A DNA stretch of 64,000 nt from Streptomyces sp. SLBN-31 (GTDB lineage: Bacteria; Actinomycetota; Actinomycetes; Streptomycetales; Streptomycetaceae): assembly GCF_006715395.1 (NCBI RefSeq), contig NZ_VFNC01000003.1:992001-1056000 (forward strand), read 5' to 3'. Under the pieces are notes generated by a model, which saw only the letters and a program-made list of their open reading frames with translations, did no database searches and was not told the DNA's origin. Made by a program: the position numbers and the translations under genes. This document shows positions 8,633 to 19,581 of the stretch, piece by piece (position 1 is the stretch's first letter; the number at the start of each line of letters is the position of its first letter).

Positions 8633-10453
8633 ATGACTGAGAGCAACGGGTCCGCTGCCCCCAAGCGGAACGAGGACATGCCCGACTGGGAGAAGCGCTT
8701 CCGGGCGCCGCGGGTGTCGCTGCCCGACTGGGCCGAGGACGCCCCGGACCGCTCCCTGTTCGTGTCGAACGCCACGGGCACGTACGAGCTGTACGCCTGG
8801 GACCGGGCCACGGGCGCCCAGCGCCAGGTCACGGACCGGCCGAACGGCACGACGGACGGCGTGCTCTCCCCGGACGGCGCGTGGATCTGGTGGTTCGACG
8901 ACAAGGACGGCGACGAGTTCGGCGTCTGGCGCAGACAGCCCTTCGACGGCGGCCCCGACGAACTCGCCGCCCCGGGCCTGGAGGCCTCCTACCCGGCGGG
9001 CCTGGCCCTGGGCCGCGACGGCGACACGGCGGTCGTCGGCCGCTCCACCGACGAGGAGGGCACGACGATCCACCTCGTGCGTGCCGGCTCGGCCCCCGTG
9101 GAGATCTACCGCCACCGGGAGTCGGCGGGCGTCGGCGACCTCTCCCGCGACGGCACCCTGATCGCGATCGAGCACACCGAGCACGGCGACGCCATGCACT
9201 CGGCGCTGCGCGTCCTGCGCCCCGACGGCACCCCCGTCGCCGAGCTCGACGACACCAAGGACGGCACCGAGGAACTGGGCCTGGAAGTGCTGGGTTTCGC
9301 CCCGGTCGAGGGCGACACCCGCCTGCTCATCGGCCACCAGCGCCGGGGCCGCTGGGAGCCGCTGGTGTGGGACGTGGCGACCGGCGAGGAGACGGACCTG
9401 GCCCTGGAGCTGCCCGGCGACGTGAGCGCCGAGTGGTACCCGGACGGCGCGGGCCTGCTCATCGTGCACAGCTTCGAGGCCCGCAGCGAACTCTTCCGGT
9501 ACGACCTGGCCGGCCGCTCCCTGGAGCGGATCCCCACCCCGCCCGGCTCCGTCTCCGGCGCCTCGGCCCGCCCCGACGGCAGCGTGGAGTACCTGTGGTC
9601 CTCGGCCGCCGAGCCCTCGGCGGTGCGCTCCACGACCGGCGAGGTCGTCCTCGACCCGCCCGGCCTGAGGTCCCCGGGCTCGGTCCCGGTGGAGGACGTG
9701 TGGGTGGACGGCCCCGGCGGCCGCATCCACGCCCTGGTGCAGAAGCCGGCCGGTGCCACCGGCCCGCTGCCGACCGTGTTCGACATCCACGGCGGACCCA
9801 CCTGGCACGACAGCGACGCCTTCGCGGCGGGCCCGGCGGCCTGGGTCGACCACGGCTACGCGGTGGTCCGCGTCAACTACCGCGGCTCCACGGGCTACGG
9901 CCGCGCCTGGACCGACGCCCTCAAGCACCGTGTCGGCCTGATCGAGCTGGAGGACGTCGCGGCGGTCCGCGACTGGGCGGTGGCCTCCGGCCTCGCCGAT
10001 CCCGACCGGCTCGTCCTCACCGGCGGGTCCTGGGGCGGCTACCTCACCCTCCTCGGCCTCGGCACCCAGCCGGACGCCTGGACCCTGGGCATCGCCGCGG
10101 TCCCGGTCGCCGACTATGTCACGGCCTACCACGACGAGATGGAGGCCCTGAAGGCCATGGACCGCACCCTGCTGGGCGGCACCCCGGAGGAGGTCCCCGA
10201 GCGCTTCGAGGCGTCCTCGCCCCTGACCTACGTGGACAAGGTCACGGCCCCGGTCTACATCTCGGCCGGCGTCAACGACCCCCGCTGCCCGATCCGCCAG
10301 ATCGAGAACTATGTCAAGCGGCTGGAGGCCAGGGGCGCGGTCCACGAGGTGTACCGCTACGACGCGGGCCACGGCTCCCTGGTGGTGGACGAACGCATCA
10401 AGCAGGTACGCCTGGAACTGGAGTTCGCGGAACGCCACCTGGCAGGCGCATAG
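8633..10453 (+). CDS. S9-family (prolyl oligopeptidase-like) serine peptidase
   Basis: 606 residues, no signal peptide, so cytoplasmic. The N-terminal part (about 35-345) has beta-propeller-like repeats (LYAWDRATGAQRQVT, LSPDGAWIWWFDD, RDGTLIAIEH); the C-terminal alpha/beta hydrolase domain (about 355-606) carries the triad Ser466 in GGSWGGYL, Asp549 in GVNDPRCP and His580 in AGHGSLV. Such enzymes cleave short peptides, often after proline or acylated residues; the substrate here is not known. ATG 8633 is taken as the start because the protein then begins with a hydrophilic lead; no strong ribosome site is present. A repeat-rich terminator follows. Confidence 0.92.
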   Translation: MTESNGSAAPKRNEDMPDWEKRFRAPRVSLPDWAEDAPDRSLFVSNATGTYELYAWDRATGAQRQVTDRPNGTTDGVLSPDGAWIWWFDDKDGDEFGVWRRQPFDGGPDELAAPGLEASYPAGLALGRDGDTAVVGRSTDEEGTTIHLVRAGSAPVEIYRHRESAGVGDLSRDGTLIAIEHTEHGDAMHSALRVLRPDGTPVAELDDTKDGTEELGLEVLGFAPVEGDTRLLIGHQRRGRWEPLVWDVATGEETDLALELPGDVSAEWYPDGAGLLIVHSFEARSELFRYDLAGRSLERIPTPPGSVSGASARPDGSVEYLWSSAAEPSAVRSTTGEVVLDPPGLRSPGSVPVEDVWVDGPGGRIHALVQKPAGATGPLPTVFDIHGGPTWHDSDAFAAGPAAWVDHGYAVVRVNYRGSTGYGRAWTDALKHRVGLIELEDVAAVRDWAVASGLADPDRLVLTGGSWGGYLTLLGLGTQPDAWTLGIAAVPVADYVTAYHDEMEALKAMDRTLLGGTPEEVPERFEASSPLTYVDKVTAPVYISAGVNDPRCPIRQIENYVKRLEARGAVHEVYRYDAGHGSLVVDERIKQVRLELEFAERHLAGA

Positions 10454-10465
10454 CCGCGGCCAGTC

Positions 10466-10532
10466 GTGCCGCCCCAGCCGCGGGCAGCAGTGCCGCCCCA
10501 GCCGCGGGCAGTCGTGCCGCTGGGGCGGCACG
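10466..10532. terminator. Bidirectional hairpin built from a 24-bp tandem repeat
   Basis: GTGCCGCCCCAG occurs at 10466-10477 and again at 10490-10501, exactly 24 bases apart; its exact reverse complement is at 10520-10531. Either left copy can pair with the right one to form a 12-bp stem, and an alternative tight 8-bp stem with a TGGG loop exists at 10513-10532. It lies between convergent genes and probably ends transcription from both. Confidence 0.75.
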
Positions 10533-10652
10533 GGTGGGCGCGGCGGCACCCCGCAAGCGCGGGCCAGCGAAACCCACCCCGGCCGACCACAACGCCGGGC
10601 GCCAGGCCAGACCCCGGCCACCCCGACGCCGCCCTCAGCACAAGCCGGCAGG

Positions 10653-12602
10653 TCAGGCCCCCGCCGGCTCCCACCGCCGCCGCCCGAGCAACACCGCCAG
10701 CCCCACCCGCGTCGCCGCCATCACCACCCGATCCGACTTCCGCAGCACATACGCCTCGTCCAGATCCCACACCAGCCCCGCCCCCGCGACGCCCCGACCA
10801 CCATCCTCGTACGCCTCCTCCGCGGCCGGCTCCTGCCGACCGCCCGCCGACACCCCCCGCTCCAACGCCAGCACCCGCCACGACCCCGCCCGGAACGCCT
10901 GCGCGACCGTCTTCCCCTCCAGTTGCGGATGCCCGTCCACATCCACCGCGGCGAAGAGCAGCACCCGCCGCTCCACGGGGATCGCCCCCAGGATCTGCCG
11001 CCCCATCATCGCCCCGGCGAAAGCGGGAGCGGCCAGATGGGACACGCTCCGGCTCCGGGTGGACGCCCGCGGATGGGCGGCCCGCAGCGTCCGGTACACG
11101 GCGGTCGCGAAGTCGTCGTCGTACAGCCGCAGCACCACCCGTAGATCGGGCCGCACGGAGCGGGCGTACAGCGCGGCTTCCAGGTTGGTCGTGTCCGCGC
11201 TGGTCACCGCGAGCAGCGCCTCCGCCCGGTGGATCTTGGCGGCCTCCAGGACGCCCTCCTGGGTGACGTCGCCGAGGACGACGGGCACCCGCAGCCGCCG
11301 GGCCGTGGCCAGGCCCCGAGCGTCGGGGTCGGACTCGACGCACACCACCGGGATCTGCAGTTCCCGCAGCCGGGTCAGCACCCGTGTGCCGATCTTGCCC
11401 AGCCCGAGGAGGACGACATGCCCGCTCAGCCCGCGGGGCGGCTTGCGCAGCGCGGAGGCCGTGCGAAAGGTGCCCAGCGCCTCCAGGACCGCCGCCAGCA
11501 GCACCGGCAGCAGCAGCAACCCCACCAGTCCGGACAGGAGTTGGAGGATCTGGCGGCCGATGGGCTGTCCGATGGCGGGGTCGTCGATGGCGAAGAGGTC
11601 GAGCAGGGTCAGGTAGAAGGCCCGCAGCGGGTGCATCCGGGTCACCGCCGACAGGGCGATGGCGAGCGCGATCACGCACGCCGCCATGCCCGCCAGCGAC
11701 CACCGCAGCCGCCGCGAGAACAGCGACGCGAACGGCACGGCACCGCGGGCCGGCGGCAGCGCGGGCCCGGAGTACGACACCTGCTCCAGCACCACCGTCC
11801 CGCGCCCGGTCGCACCCCGCACCGCCGCCGCGTCGGGCAGCAGCAGCGGCTCCTGGTCGGCGCCGAGTCCGACGCCGTCGCCCCCGGCCGGGTCGTTGCT
11901 GGAGAGCACCGCCAGCGTGGCCAGACCCGGCGCCGGGAGCTGACCGGGGCGCGGCGTGCGCTCCACCGCGCGCAGCAGCAGCCCGTCGGTCTGCACGACC
12001 TTGCTGGTGCCGGCGACGGCGGTGGCGGCCAGCGCCGGCGCGGCCGTGTCGGCGTCGGACAGCACGGTGGTGGAGACGTCGAAGCCGGTGGCGTCGGAGC
12101 CGCCCGCGGCCAACGCGGAGGCCTGGTCCAGGAGTTCCTCGATGTGCTGGCCGAGCCGCCGGTTGTACAGGCGCAGCACGAGCCGCAGCCGGGGGTTGAG
12201 GCGGCGGGCGGTGAGGGCGGCGCGGATGTTGGTCTCGTCGTCGTCGTACACGAGGGCGAGCGCGGCGGCCCGTTCCACGCCGGCGTCGGCGAGCACGGTC
12301 TCGGTGGCCTCGGTGGCCTCGAGGACCTGCTGGGCGCCGACGGGTTCGGCGATGCCCGCCCCGCCCGCCCGGCCGACGGCCGCGGTCACCCGGTCGAGCA
12401 GTGCCGTCGTCGTCGCGCGGGCCCGGCCCACCACCGGCAGCCGGACACCGCGCTCGGAGGGCGGGACGACGAGGGTGACCTGTTCGCCGTAGACACCGCG
12501 CAGTTCGGCGGCCAGCCGGTGGGCCAGTCCGTCGTCACCGCAGACCACCATGTGCGCGGACCCGCCACCGGCGGGCTGACCTTGATTCGGAACGCTCGCC
12601 AC
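10653..12602 (-). CDS. Ion-channel-like protein with two TrkA-N/RCK NAD-binding domains
   Basis: 649 residues. Seen: an N-terminal Rossmann-like TrkA-N domain (MVVCGDDGLAHRLAAELRG, about 18-36, then a stretch to about 190), a central membrane part with helices at about 300-322 (LRWSLAGMAACVIALAIALSAV) and 345-395 and a pore-loop-like stretch LDLFAIDD, then a second TrkA-N domain (HVVLLGLGKIGTRVLTRLREL, about 392-412). This resembles CASTOR/POLLUX-type or Kch-like cation channels gated by cytosolic nucleotide-binding domains. The ion is not known; the filter TVGYG is absent. GTG 12602 has no clear ribosome site. It is divergent from the permease gene. Confidence 0.82.
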   Translation of the reverse strand: MASVPNQGQPAGGGSAHMVVCGDDGLAHRLAAELRGVYGEQVTLVVPPSERGVRLPVVGRARATTTALLDRVTAAVGRAGGAGIAEPVGAQQVLEATEATETVLADAGVERAAALALVYDDDETNIRAALTARRLNPRLRLVLRLYNRRLGQHIEELLDQASALAAGGSDATGFDVSTTVLSDADTAAPALAATAVAGTSKVVQTDGLLLRAVERTPRPGQLPAPGLATLAVLSSNDPAGGDGVGLGADQEPLLLPDAAAVRGATGRGTVVLEQVSYSGPALPPARGAVPFASLFSRRLRWSLAGMAACVIALAIALSAVTRMHPLRAFYLTLLDLFAIDDPAIGQPIGRQILQLLSGLVGLLLLPVLLAAVLEALGTFRTASALRKPPRGLSGHVVLLGLGKIGTRVLTRLRELQIPVVCVESDPDARGLATARRLRVPVVLGDVTQEGVLEAAKIHRAEALLAVTSADTTNLEAALYARSVRPDLRVVLRLYDDDFATAVYRTLRAAHPRASTRSRSVSHLAAPAFAGAMMGRQILGAIPVERRVLLFAAVDVDGHPQLEGKTVAQAFRAGSWRVLALERGVSAGGRQEPAAEEAYEDGGRGVAGAGLVWDLDEAYVLRKSDRVVMAATRVGLAVLLGRRRWEPAGA

Positions 12603-12743
12603 GAGGGGAAAGACTGCCCCACCGGGACGGGTGGTTCCAGCGAAGAACCCGTACGGTCACTGAACGTCCACGGCGCTCCCGCCGTACTGAGGGGGAGCAG
12701 GACCAGCGCACCGCCGCAGCGCAGCACCGGAGGTACCTCGCCC

Positions 12744-13796
12744 GTGGCCATCACCAGACCAGCCCCGACGGGCCCGGACACCCACGAGCCGACGCGCGCC
12801 GCCGCCCCCGAACCGCCTGTTGCACAGCGGCCGACGCCCAGGTCCGGGTCGGAGTCCAGGTCGCCGCTGGTGCTCACCATGCTCCTGCTGACGCTGGTGC
12901 TGCTGCAGGGCCCCATCCGCGGCGCCCTGAACGCACCCGTGATGCAGAGCTGGATGACGGTGTTCGTCGCCGTGCTCGTGCAGGCGCTGCCCTTCCTCGT
13001 GCTCGGCGTCCTGCTTTCGGCGGCCATCGCGGTGTTCGTGCCGCCGGCGTTCTTCGCGCGGGCGCTGCCCAGCCGGCCCGCCCTCGCGGTGCCGGTCGCC
13101 GGAATGGCGGGGGCGATGCTGCCGGGCTGCGAGTGCGCGTCCGTGCCGGTGGCCGGGGCGCTGGTGCGGCGCGGCGTGACCCCCGCCGCGGCGCTCGCCT
13201 TCCTGCTGTCCGCCCCGGCGATCAACCCGATCGTGCTGACGGCGACCGCGGTGGCCTTCCCCCGCGACCCCGAGATGGTCGTGGGCCGGCTCGTCGCCGG
13301 TCTGCTCGTGTCGTGCGTGATGGGCTGGCTGTGGCAGCGCCTCGGCCGCACGGACTGGCTGCGCACCCCGCAGCGCTCCCATTACGAGGGCCCGAGCAAG
13401 GGCGCCGCGTTCTGGAACTCGGTCCGGCACGACGTGATGCACGCGGGCGGCTTCCTGGTGGTGGGCGCGATGGCCGCCGCGACGCTCAAGGCGGTGGCCC
13501 CGGCGAGCTGGCTGCGCACGGCGGCTGAGAACCCGCTGGTGGCGATCCTCGCGCTCGCCGTCCTGGCGGTCCTGCTGTCGATCTGCTCGGAGGCGGACGC
13601 GTTCGTGGCCGCGTCGCTGACGCAGTTCTCGCTCACGGCCAAATTGGCGTTCCTGGTGGTGGGTCCGATGATCGACCTCAAGCTGTTCGCCATGCAGGCG
13701 GGCACCTTCGGCCGCGGCTTTGCCCTGCGCTTCGCGCCCGCCACCTTCGTCGTCGCGATCGCGGGCGCGGTGCTGACCGGGGCGGTGCTGCTGTGA
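12744..13796 (+). CDS. ArsP_1/DUF318-type permease
   Basis: 350 residues with about eight membrane helices after a 45-residue Pro/Arg-rich lead. The family signature MLPGCECASVPVAGALVRRGVTPAAALAFLLSAPAINP is readable near residues 125-165 (in parts). This is the ArsP_1/DUF318 (UPF0718, Bacillus YcgR-like) family, some members of which export organoarsenicals; the substrate here is unknown. GTG 12744 is chosen because GGAGGT lies at 12729-12734. The stop overlaps the next gene's GTG (GTGA), so the two form an operon and probably one transport unit. Confidence 0.88.
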   Translation: MAITRPAPTGPDTHEPTRAAAPEPPVAQRPTPRSGSESRSPLVLTMLLLTLVLLQGPIRGALNAPVMQSWMTVFVAVLVQALPFLVLGVLLSAAIAVFVPPAFFARALPSRPALAVPVAGMAGAMLPGCECASVPVAGALVRRGVTPAAALAFLLSAPAINPIVLTATAVAFPRDPEMVVGRLVAGLLVSCVMGWLWQRLGRTDWLRTPQRSHYEGPSKGAAFWNSVRHDVMHAGGFLVVGAMAAATLKAVAPASWLRTAAENPLVAILALAVLAVLLSICSEADAFVAASLTQFSLTAKLAFLVVGPMIDLKLFAMQAGTFGRGFALRFAPATFVVAIAGAVLTGAVLL

Positions 13797-14590
13797 ACCG
13801 GCAGGCGCAGGCGGCGATCCTGTTCCTGACCGGCGTGGCCCTGCTGCACGCCGGCTTCACCAACCTCTACCTGCGCTATGTGAAGGCGGGACTGCAGCCG
13901 CTGCTGCTGGCCTCCGGCGCGGTGCTGGTCGTGGCGGCGCTGGCGACGGTCTGGTACGAGTGGCGGGGCCGCGGTAGCCATGCGGAGGACGCGCACGACG
14001 GCCACGGGCAGCACGCGGCTGTCGTCCACGACGACCAAGGGCGGCAGGCGGAGGACCTCCACGACGACCACGGGCACGCCCATCGCGAGCCCCGCATCTC
14101 CTGGCTGCTCGTCCTGCCCCTGCTCGCGCTCATCCTGGTCGCCCCGCCCGCCCTCGGCTCCTACAGCGCGATGCGCACCGGTACGGCCCTGCAGCAGCCG
14201 TACGGCTACGACAAGCTGCCCGCCACCGGCCCGCTCGACCTCAACGTCGTCGACTACGCCACCCGCGCCGTCTACGACCACGGCCGAAACCTCAAGGGCC
14301 GTGAGATCAAGGTCACCGGCTTCGTCGCCCTCGACCGCTCCGGCGCCCCCTACCTCGTCCGCATGGCCCTCAACTGCTGCGCCGCCGACGCCCAGCCGGT
14401 GAAGATCGCCCTCACCGGCAAGCTCCCTCCGGTGCTGCAACCCGACAAGTGGCTTGAGATCACGGGGAGTTACACCGCCCGGCAGACCAGGGACCCGGTG
14501 AACGAAGGCCCCGTCCCCTATCTGAAGGTCACCTCCGCCACCCCGGTGGCGACGCCGAAGGACCCGTACGACGAGAGCTGGAACAACTGA
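13793..14590 (+). CDS. TIGR03943/YcgQ-family membrane protein with His/Asp-rich loop
   Basis: 265 residues. Seen: two N-terminal membrane helices (about 5-22 and 37-55), a cytoplasmic or outer loop very rich in His and Asp (about 62-98: repeated HxxD, DDHGHAH), a third helix (about 103-122), then a beta-rich C-terminal domain with MALNCCAADAQPVKI (about 188-202) and LEITGSY. The TIGR03943 (YcgQ) partner of the DUF318 permease is a known pair. The His/Asp loop and the CC pair suggest metal binding, an inference. It shares a 4-bp GTGA overlap with the permease gene. Confidence 0.88.
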   Translation: MNRQAQAAILFLTGVALLHAGFTNLYLRYVKAGLQPLLLASGAVLVVAALATVWYEWRGRGSHAEDAHDGHGQHAAVVHDDQGRQAEDLHDDHGHAHREPRISWLLVLPLLALILVAPPALGSYSAMRTGTALQQPYGYDKLPATGPLDLNVVDYATRAVYDHGRNLKGREIKVTGFVALDRSGAPYLVRMALNCCAADAQPVKIALTGKLPPVLQPDKWLEITGSYTARQTRDPVNEGPVPYLKVTSATPVATPKDPYDESWNN

Positions 14591-14665
14591 CGCGGCTCGC
14601 CACCGAGTCGTCCGCACCGAGAAACAGCAGGTCACGGAATTCGGCCCTGTGACATCATGCGCCCC

Positions 14666-17659
<2,994 letters not shown>

Positions 17660-18718
17660 TCAGAGCGCCTTCGCCGGCCAGTCCAGCAGCCGCGCCCCGA
17701 TGACGGCCGTCTGCAGCGTGTACCGGTGGCCGGGATCGCACGGATCGGCCCCGGTCAGCTGGTGGATCCGCGCCAGCCGGTACGTCAGCGCCCGCACGCT
17801 CAACGCCAGCCGCCGCGCGGCCTCCGCGGCGATGCACCCGCACTCGAAGTACACGCTCAGCGTCTCCAGCAGCGGCTCCGCACCGCCGCGCGCCGCGGTC
17901 AGCGGACCCAGCGCGTCCCGCACCAGGTCGGCCATGGCCTGCCGGTCCCGGGTGAGGACGGGATACACCAGCAGGTCGGCGGCGCGCAGTACGGGCCCCT
18001 CCAGCCCGAGCCGCTCGGCCAGTTCGAGGGTGTTGACGGCCTCCTCGTAGGACTGGACGACCCCGCCGGGACCCTGCTGCGGCCGGCCGATGGCGACGCG
18101 GCAGCCGTCCGTGGCGGCGTACGCGTGCTTGGCGAAGTGGGCGAGCACCTCGTCCTGGTCACCGGGCGCGACGCACAGCAGCCGCCCGTCCTTGGTGGTG
18201 AGCAGGATGTTGCGCTCGCCGAAGCGGGCGATGAGGGCGTGCTCCACCCGGCGGGGGACCGGCGCGCCCTCGTCGTAGGCCGTCGGGCCCTGCGCGACCG
18301 CGACGGCGTGGGCGTGCGAGAGGCGCAGGCCGAAGCGTTCGGCGCGTTCGGCGAGGCGCCCGAGGTCGCTGCGGCCGTAGAGGAGGTCGTCGATGAACTC
18401 CCGGCGCGCGGCCTCCTCCCGGCGCACGGCGACCAGTTGGGCGTGCTCGTAGCCCTCGGCGAAGGCGTCGACGACCTGCGTCATGGCGGCGAGCGTGCTG
18501 TCGGCGGAGCCGGGCGTGGCCGGCCAGGCGGCCCGGGTGGCGGTGAGGTGGGCCACGATCAGGGCGCGCAGCCCGTGACCGGCCTCCGCGGCCTGCTCGC
18601 CCAGCGCGCGCCGGGCCGCTATCTCGTCGCGGGTCAGCCGCCGGCCGGTCGCCGACACGTCCGCCAGCAGTTGGGCATACCCGTCCAGATACTGGCCGGG
18701 CGTCTCACGCTCCGCCAC
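17660..18718 (-). CDS. PucR-family transcriptional regulator
   Basis: 352 residues. Seen: N-terminal helical region (DEIAARRALGEQAAEAGHGLRALIVAHL), a GGDEF-related middle (about 165-280, VAIGRPQQGPGGVVQSYEEAVNTLELAERLG), and a C-terminal PucR helix-turn-helix (LLETLSVYFECGCIAAEAARRLALSVRALTYRLARI in parts, about 295-335). PucR proteins are usually local activators or repressors of catabolic or stress genes. GTG 18718 is chosen over a far upstream ATG because GGGGGA sits just before it and the upstream extension overlaps a palindromic control region. It ends immediately beside glyS (convergent) and diverges from the flotillin set. Confidence 0.88.
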   Translation of the reverse strand: MAERETPGQYLDGYAQLLADVSATGRRLTRDEIAARRALGEQAAEAGHGLRALIVAHLTATRAAWPATPGSADSTLAAMTQVVDAFAEGYEHAQLVAVRREEAARREFIDDLLYGRSDLGRLAERAERFGLRLSHAHAVAVAQGPTAYDEGAPVPRRVEHALIARFGERNILLTTKDGRLLCVAPGDQDEVLAHFAKHAYAATDGCRVAIGRPQQGPGGVVQSYEEAVNTLELAERLGLEGPVLRAADLLVYPVLTRDRQAMADLVRDALGPLTAARGGAEPLLETLSVYFECGCIAAEAARRLALSVRALTYRLARIHQLTGADPCDPGHRYTLQTAVIGARLLDWPAKAL

Positions 18719-18791
18719 CCCGTCCCCCGTTTCCTGACGCGCCGGTGACGGTTCCTTGACGCGGCTCCGGCATCGAAACCCTAGTGAACAC

Positions 18792-18806
18792 TGCCGGAAA
18801 CCGGCA
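18792..18806. promoter_or_regulatory. Palindromic operator-like box 1
   Basis: TGCCGGAAACCGGCA, a perfect inverted repeat with a 3-base centre, in the 203-bp divergent region between the PucR gene and the YqiJ-like gene. The same 15-mer occurs on the other strand at 18868-18882. A half-site-like TCCGGCATCG stands at about 18766-18775. Confidence 0.65.
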
Positions 18807-18860
18807 ATGCGCGGGCGTGCGCAGGGCGCGCACCATGGGCCGCGGGGAGCACCACGGTCG

Positions 18861-18889
18861 GTCCCGATGCCGGTTTCCGGCATCGGGAC
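18861..18889. promoter_or_regulatory. Palindromic operator-like box 2 (13-bp arms)
   Basis: Arms 18861-18873 (GTCCCGATGCCGG) and 18877-18889 (its exact reverse complement) flank TTT. The inner 15 bases are the reverse complement of box 1, 76 bp away. The stem is strong enough to act as RNA hairpin too, but the repeated core favours a protein-binding site; the PucR protein encoded next door is the first candidate. Confidence 0.65.
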
Positions 18890-18921
18890 CCAGGGAGACG
18901 AGGAAACGGGGGTCGGGGACC

Positions 18922-19539
18922 ATGGGGGCGTTTCTCGCGGCCGCCGCGGGGTTTCCCACCATCCTGTTCAGCTCGGCTCTCGTCGTGGTCGTCGTCTTCT
19001 GGCTGCTGACCGCCGTCGGCGCGGCCGACCACCACGGCTTCCACGGGCACCAGCACTTCGAGGCGTGGGGGATGGGCGGGGTGCCGGTGACGGTCGCGTT
19101 CTCCCTGCTCACCGCGGTCGCCTGGTTCGTCAGCCTCAGTACGACGGTGTTGCTGGACCCGTTGATGCCGTTCGGGCTCGCCCGGGCCGCGTTCCGGGTC
19201 GCGGTCCTGGCGGTCGCGCTGCTGGTCGCCTGGCGGACGACCCGGCTGCTCGTGCGTCCCCTGCGTCACCTCCTCCCGGACGCCCCCGGCCCCTCCCGGT
19301 ACGACTTCGTCGGTCTGACCTGCACCATCCGCACCGGCCGGGTGGACGGCGGCTTCGGACAGGCCGAGGTCAGGCCGGCCGACGGCTCCAGCGCGCTGGT
19401 CCAGGTGCGCCAGTCGGGCGACGACGCCCTGCGCAGCGGCAGCACCGGACTTCTGTACGCGTACGACGAGACCGGCGAGTTCTTCTGGGTCGCGCCCTAC
19501 GACAGCGCGCTCGACCCCCGGCGTCACCCTTCCGTCTGA
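18922..19539 (+). CDS. YqiJ/NfeD-like membrane protein with OB-fold domain
   Basis: 205 residues. Seen: three membrane helices (about 10-33, 53-75, 85-105), a His-rich loop after the first (HHGFHGHQH), and a C-terminal small beta domain (about 122-200: FVGLTCTIRTGRVDGGFGQAEVR...LVQVRQSG), the OB-fold typical of NfeD/YqiJ. Such proteins nearly always pair with flotillins and are thought to anchor or tune them. The ATG at 18922 follows GGGGA. It is 42 bp upstream of the flotillin gene and is presumably co-transcribed, under the palindromic boxes. Confidence 0.82.
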   Translation: MGAFLAAAAGFPTILFSSALVVVVVFWLLTAVGAADHHGFHGHQHFEAWGMGGVPVTVAFSLLTAVAWFVSLSTTVLLDPLMPFGLARAAFRVAVLAVALLVAWRTTRLLVRPLRHLLPDAPGPSRYDFVGLTCTIRTGRVDGGFGQAEVRPADGSSALVQVRQSGDDALRSGSTGLLYAYDETGEFFWVAPYDSALDPRRHPSV

Positions 19540-19581
19540 CTTCGGCTCACCCACCCACTTCATCCTTCGAGGACTCATGTC

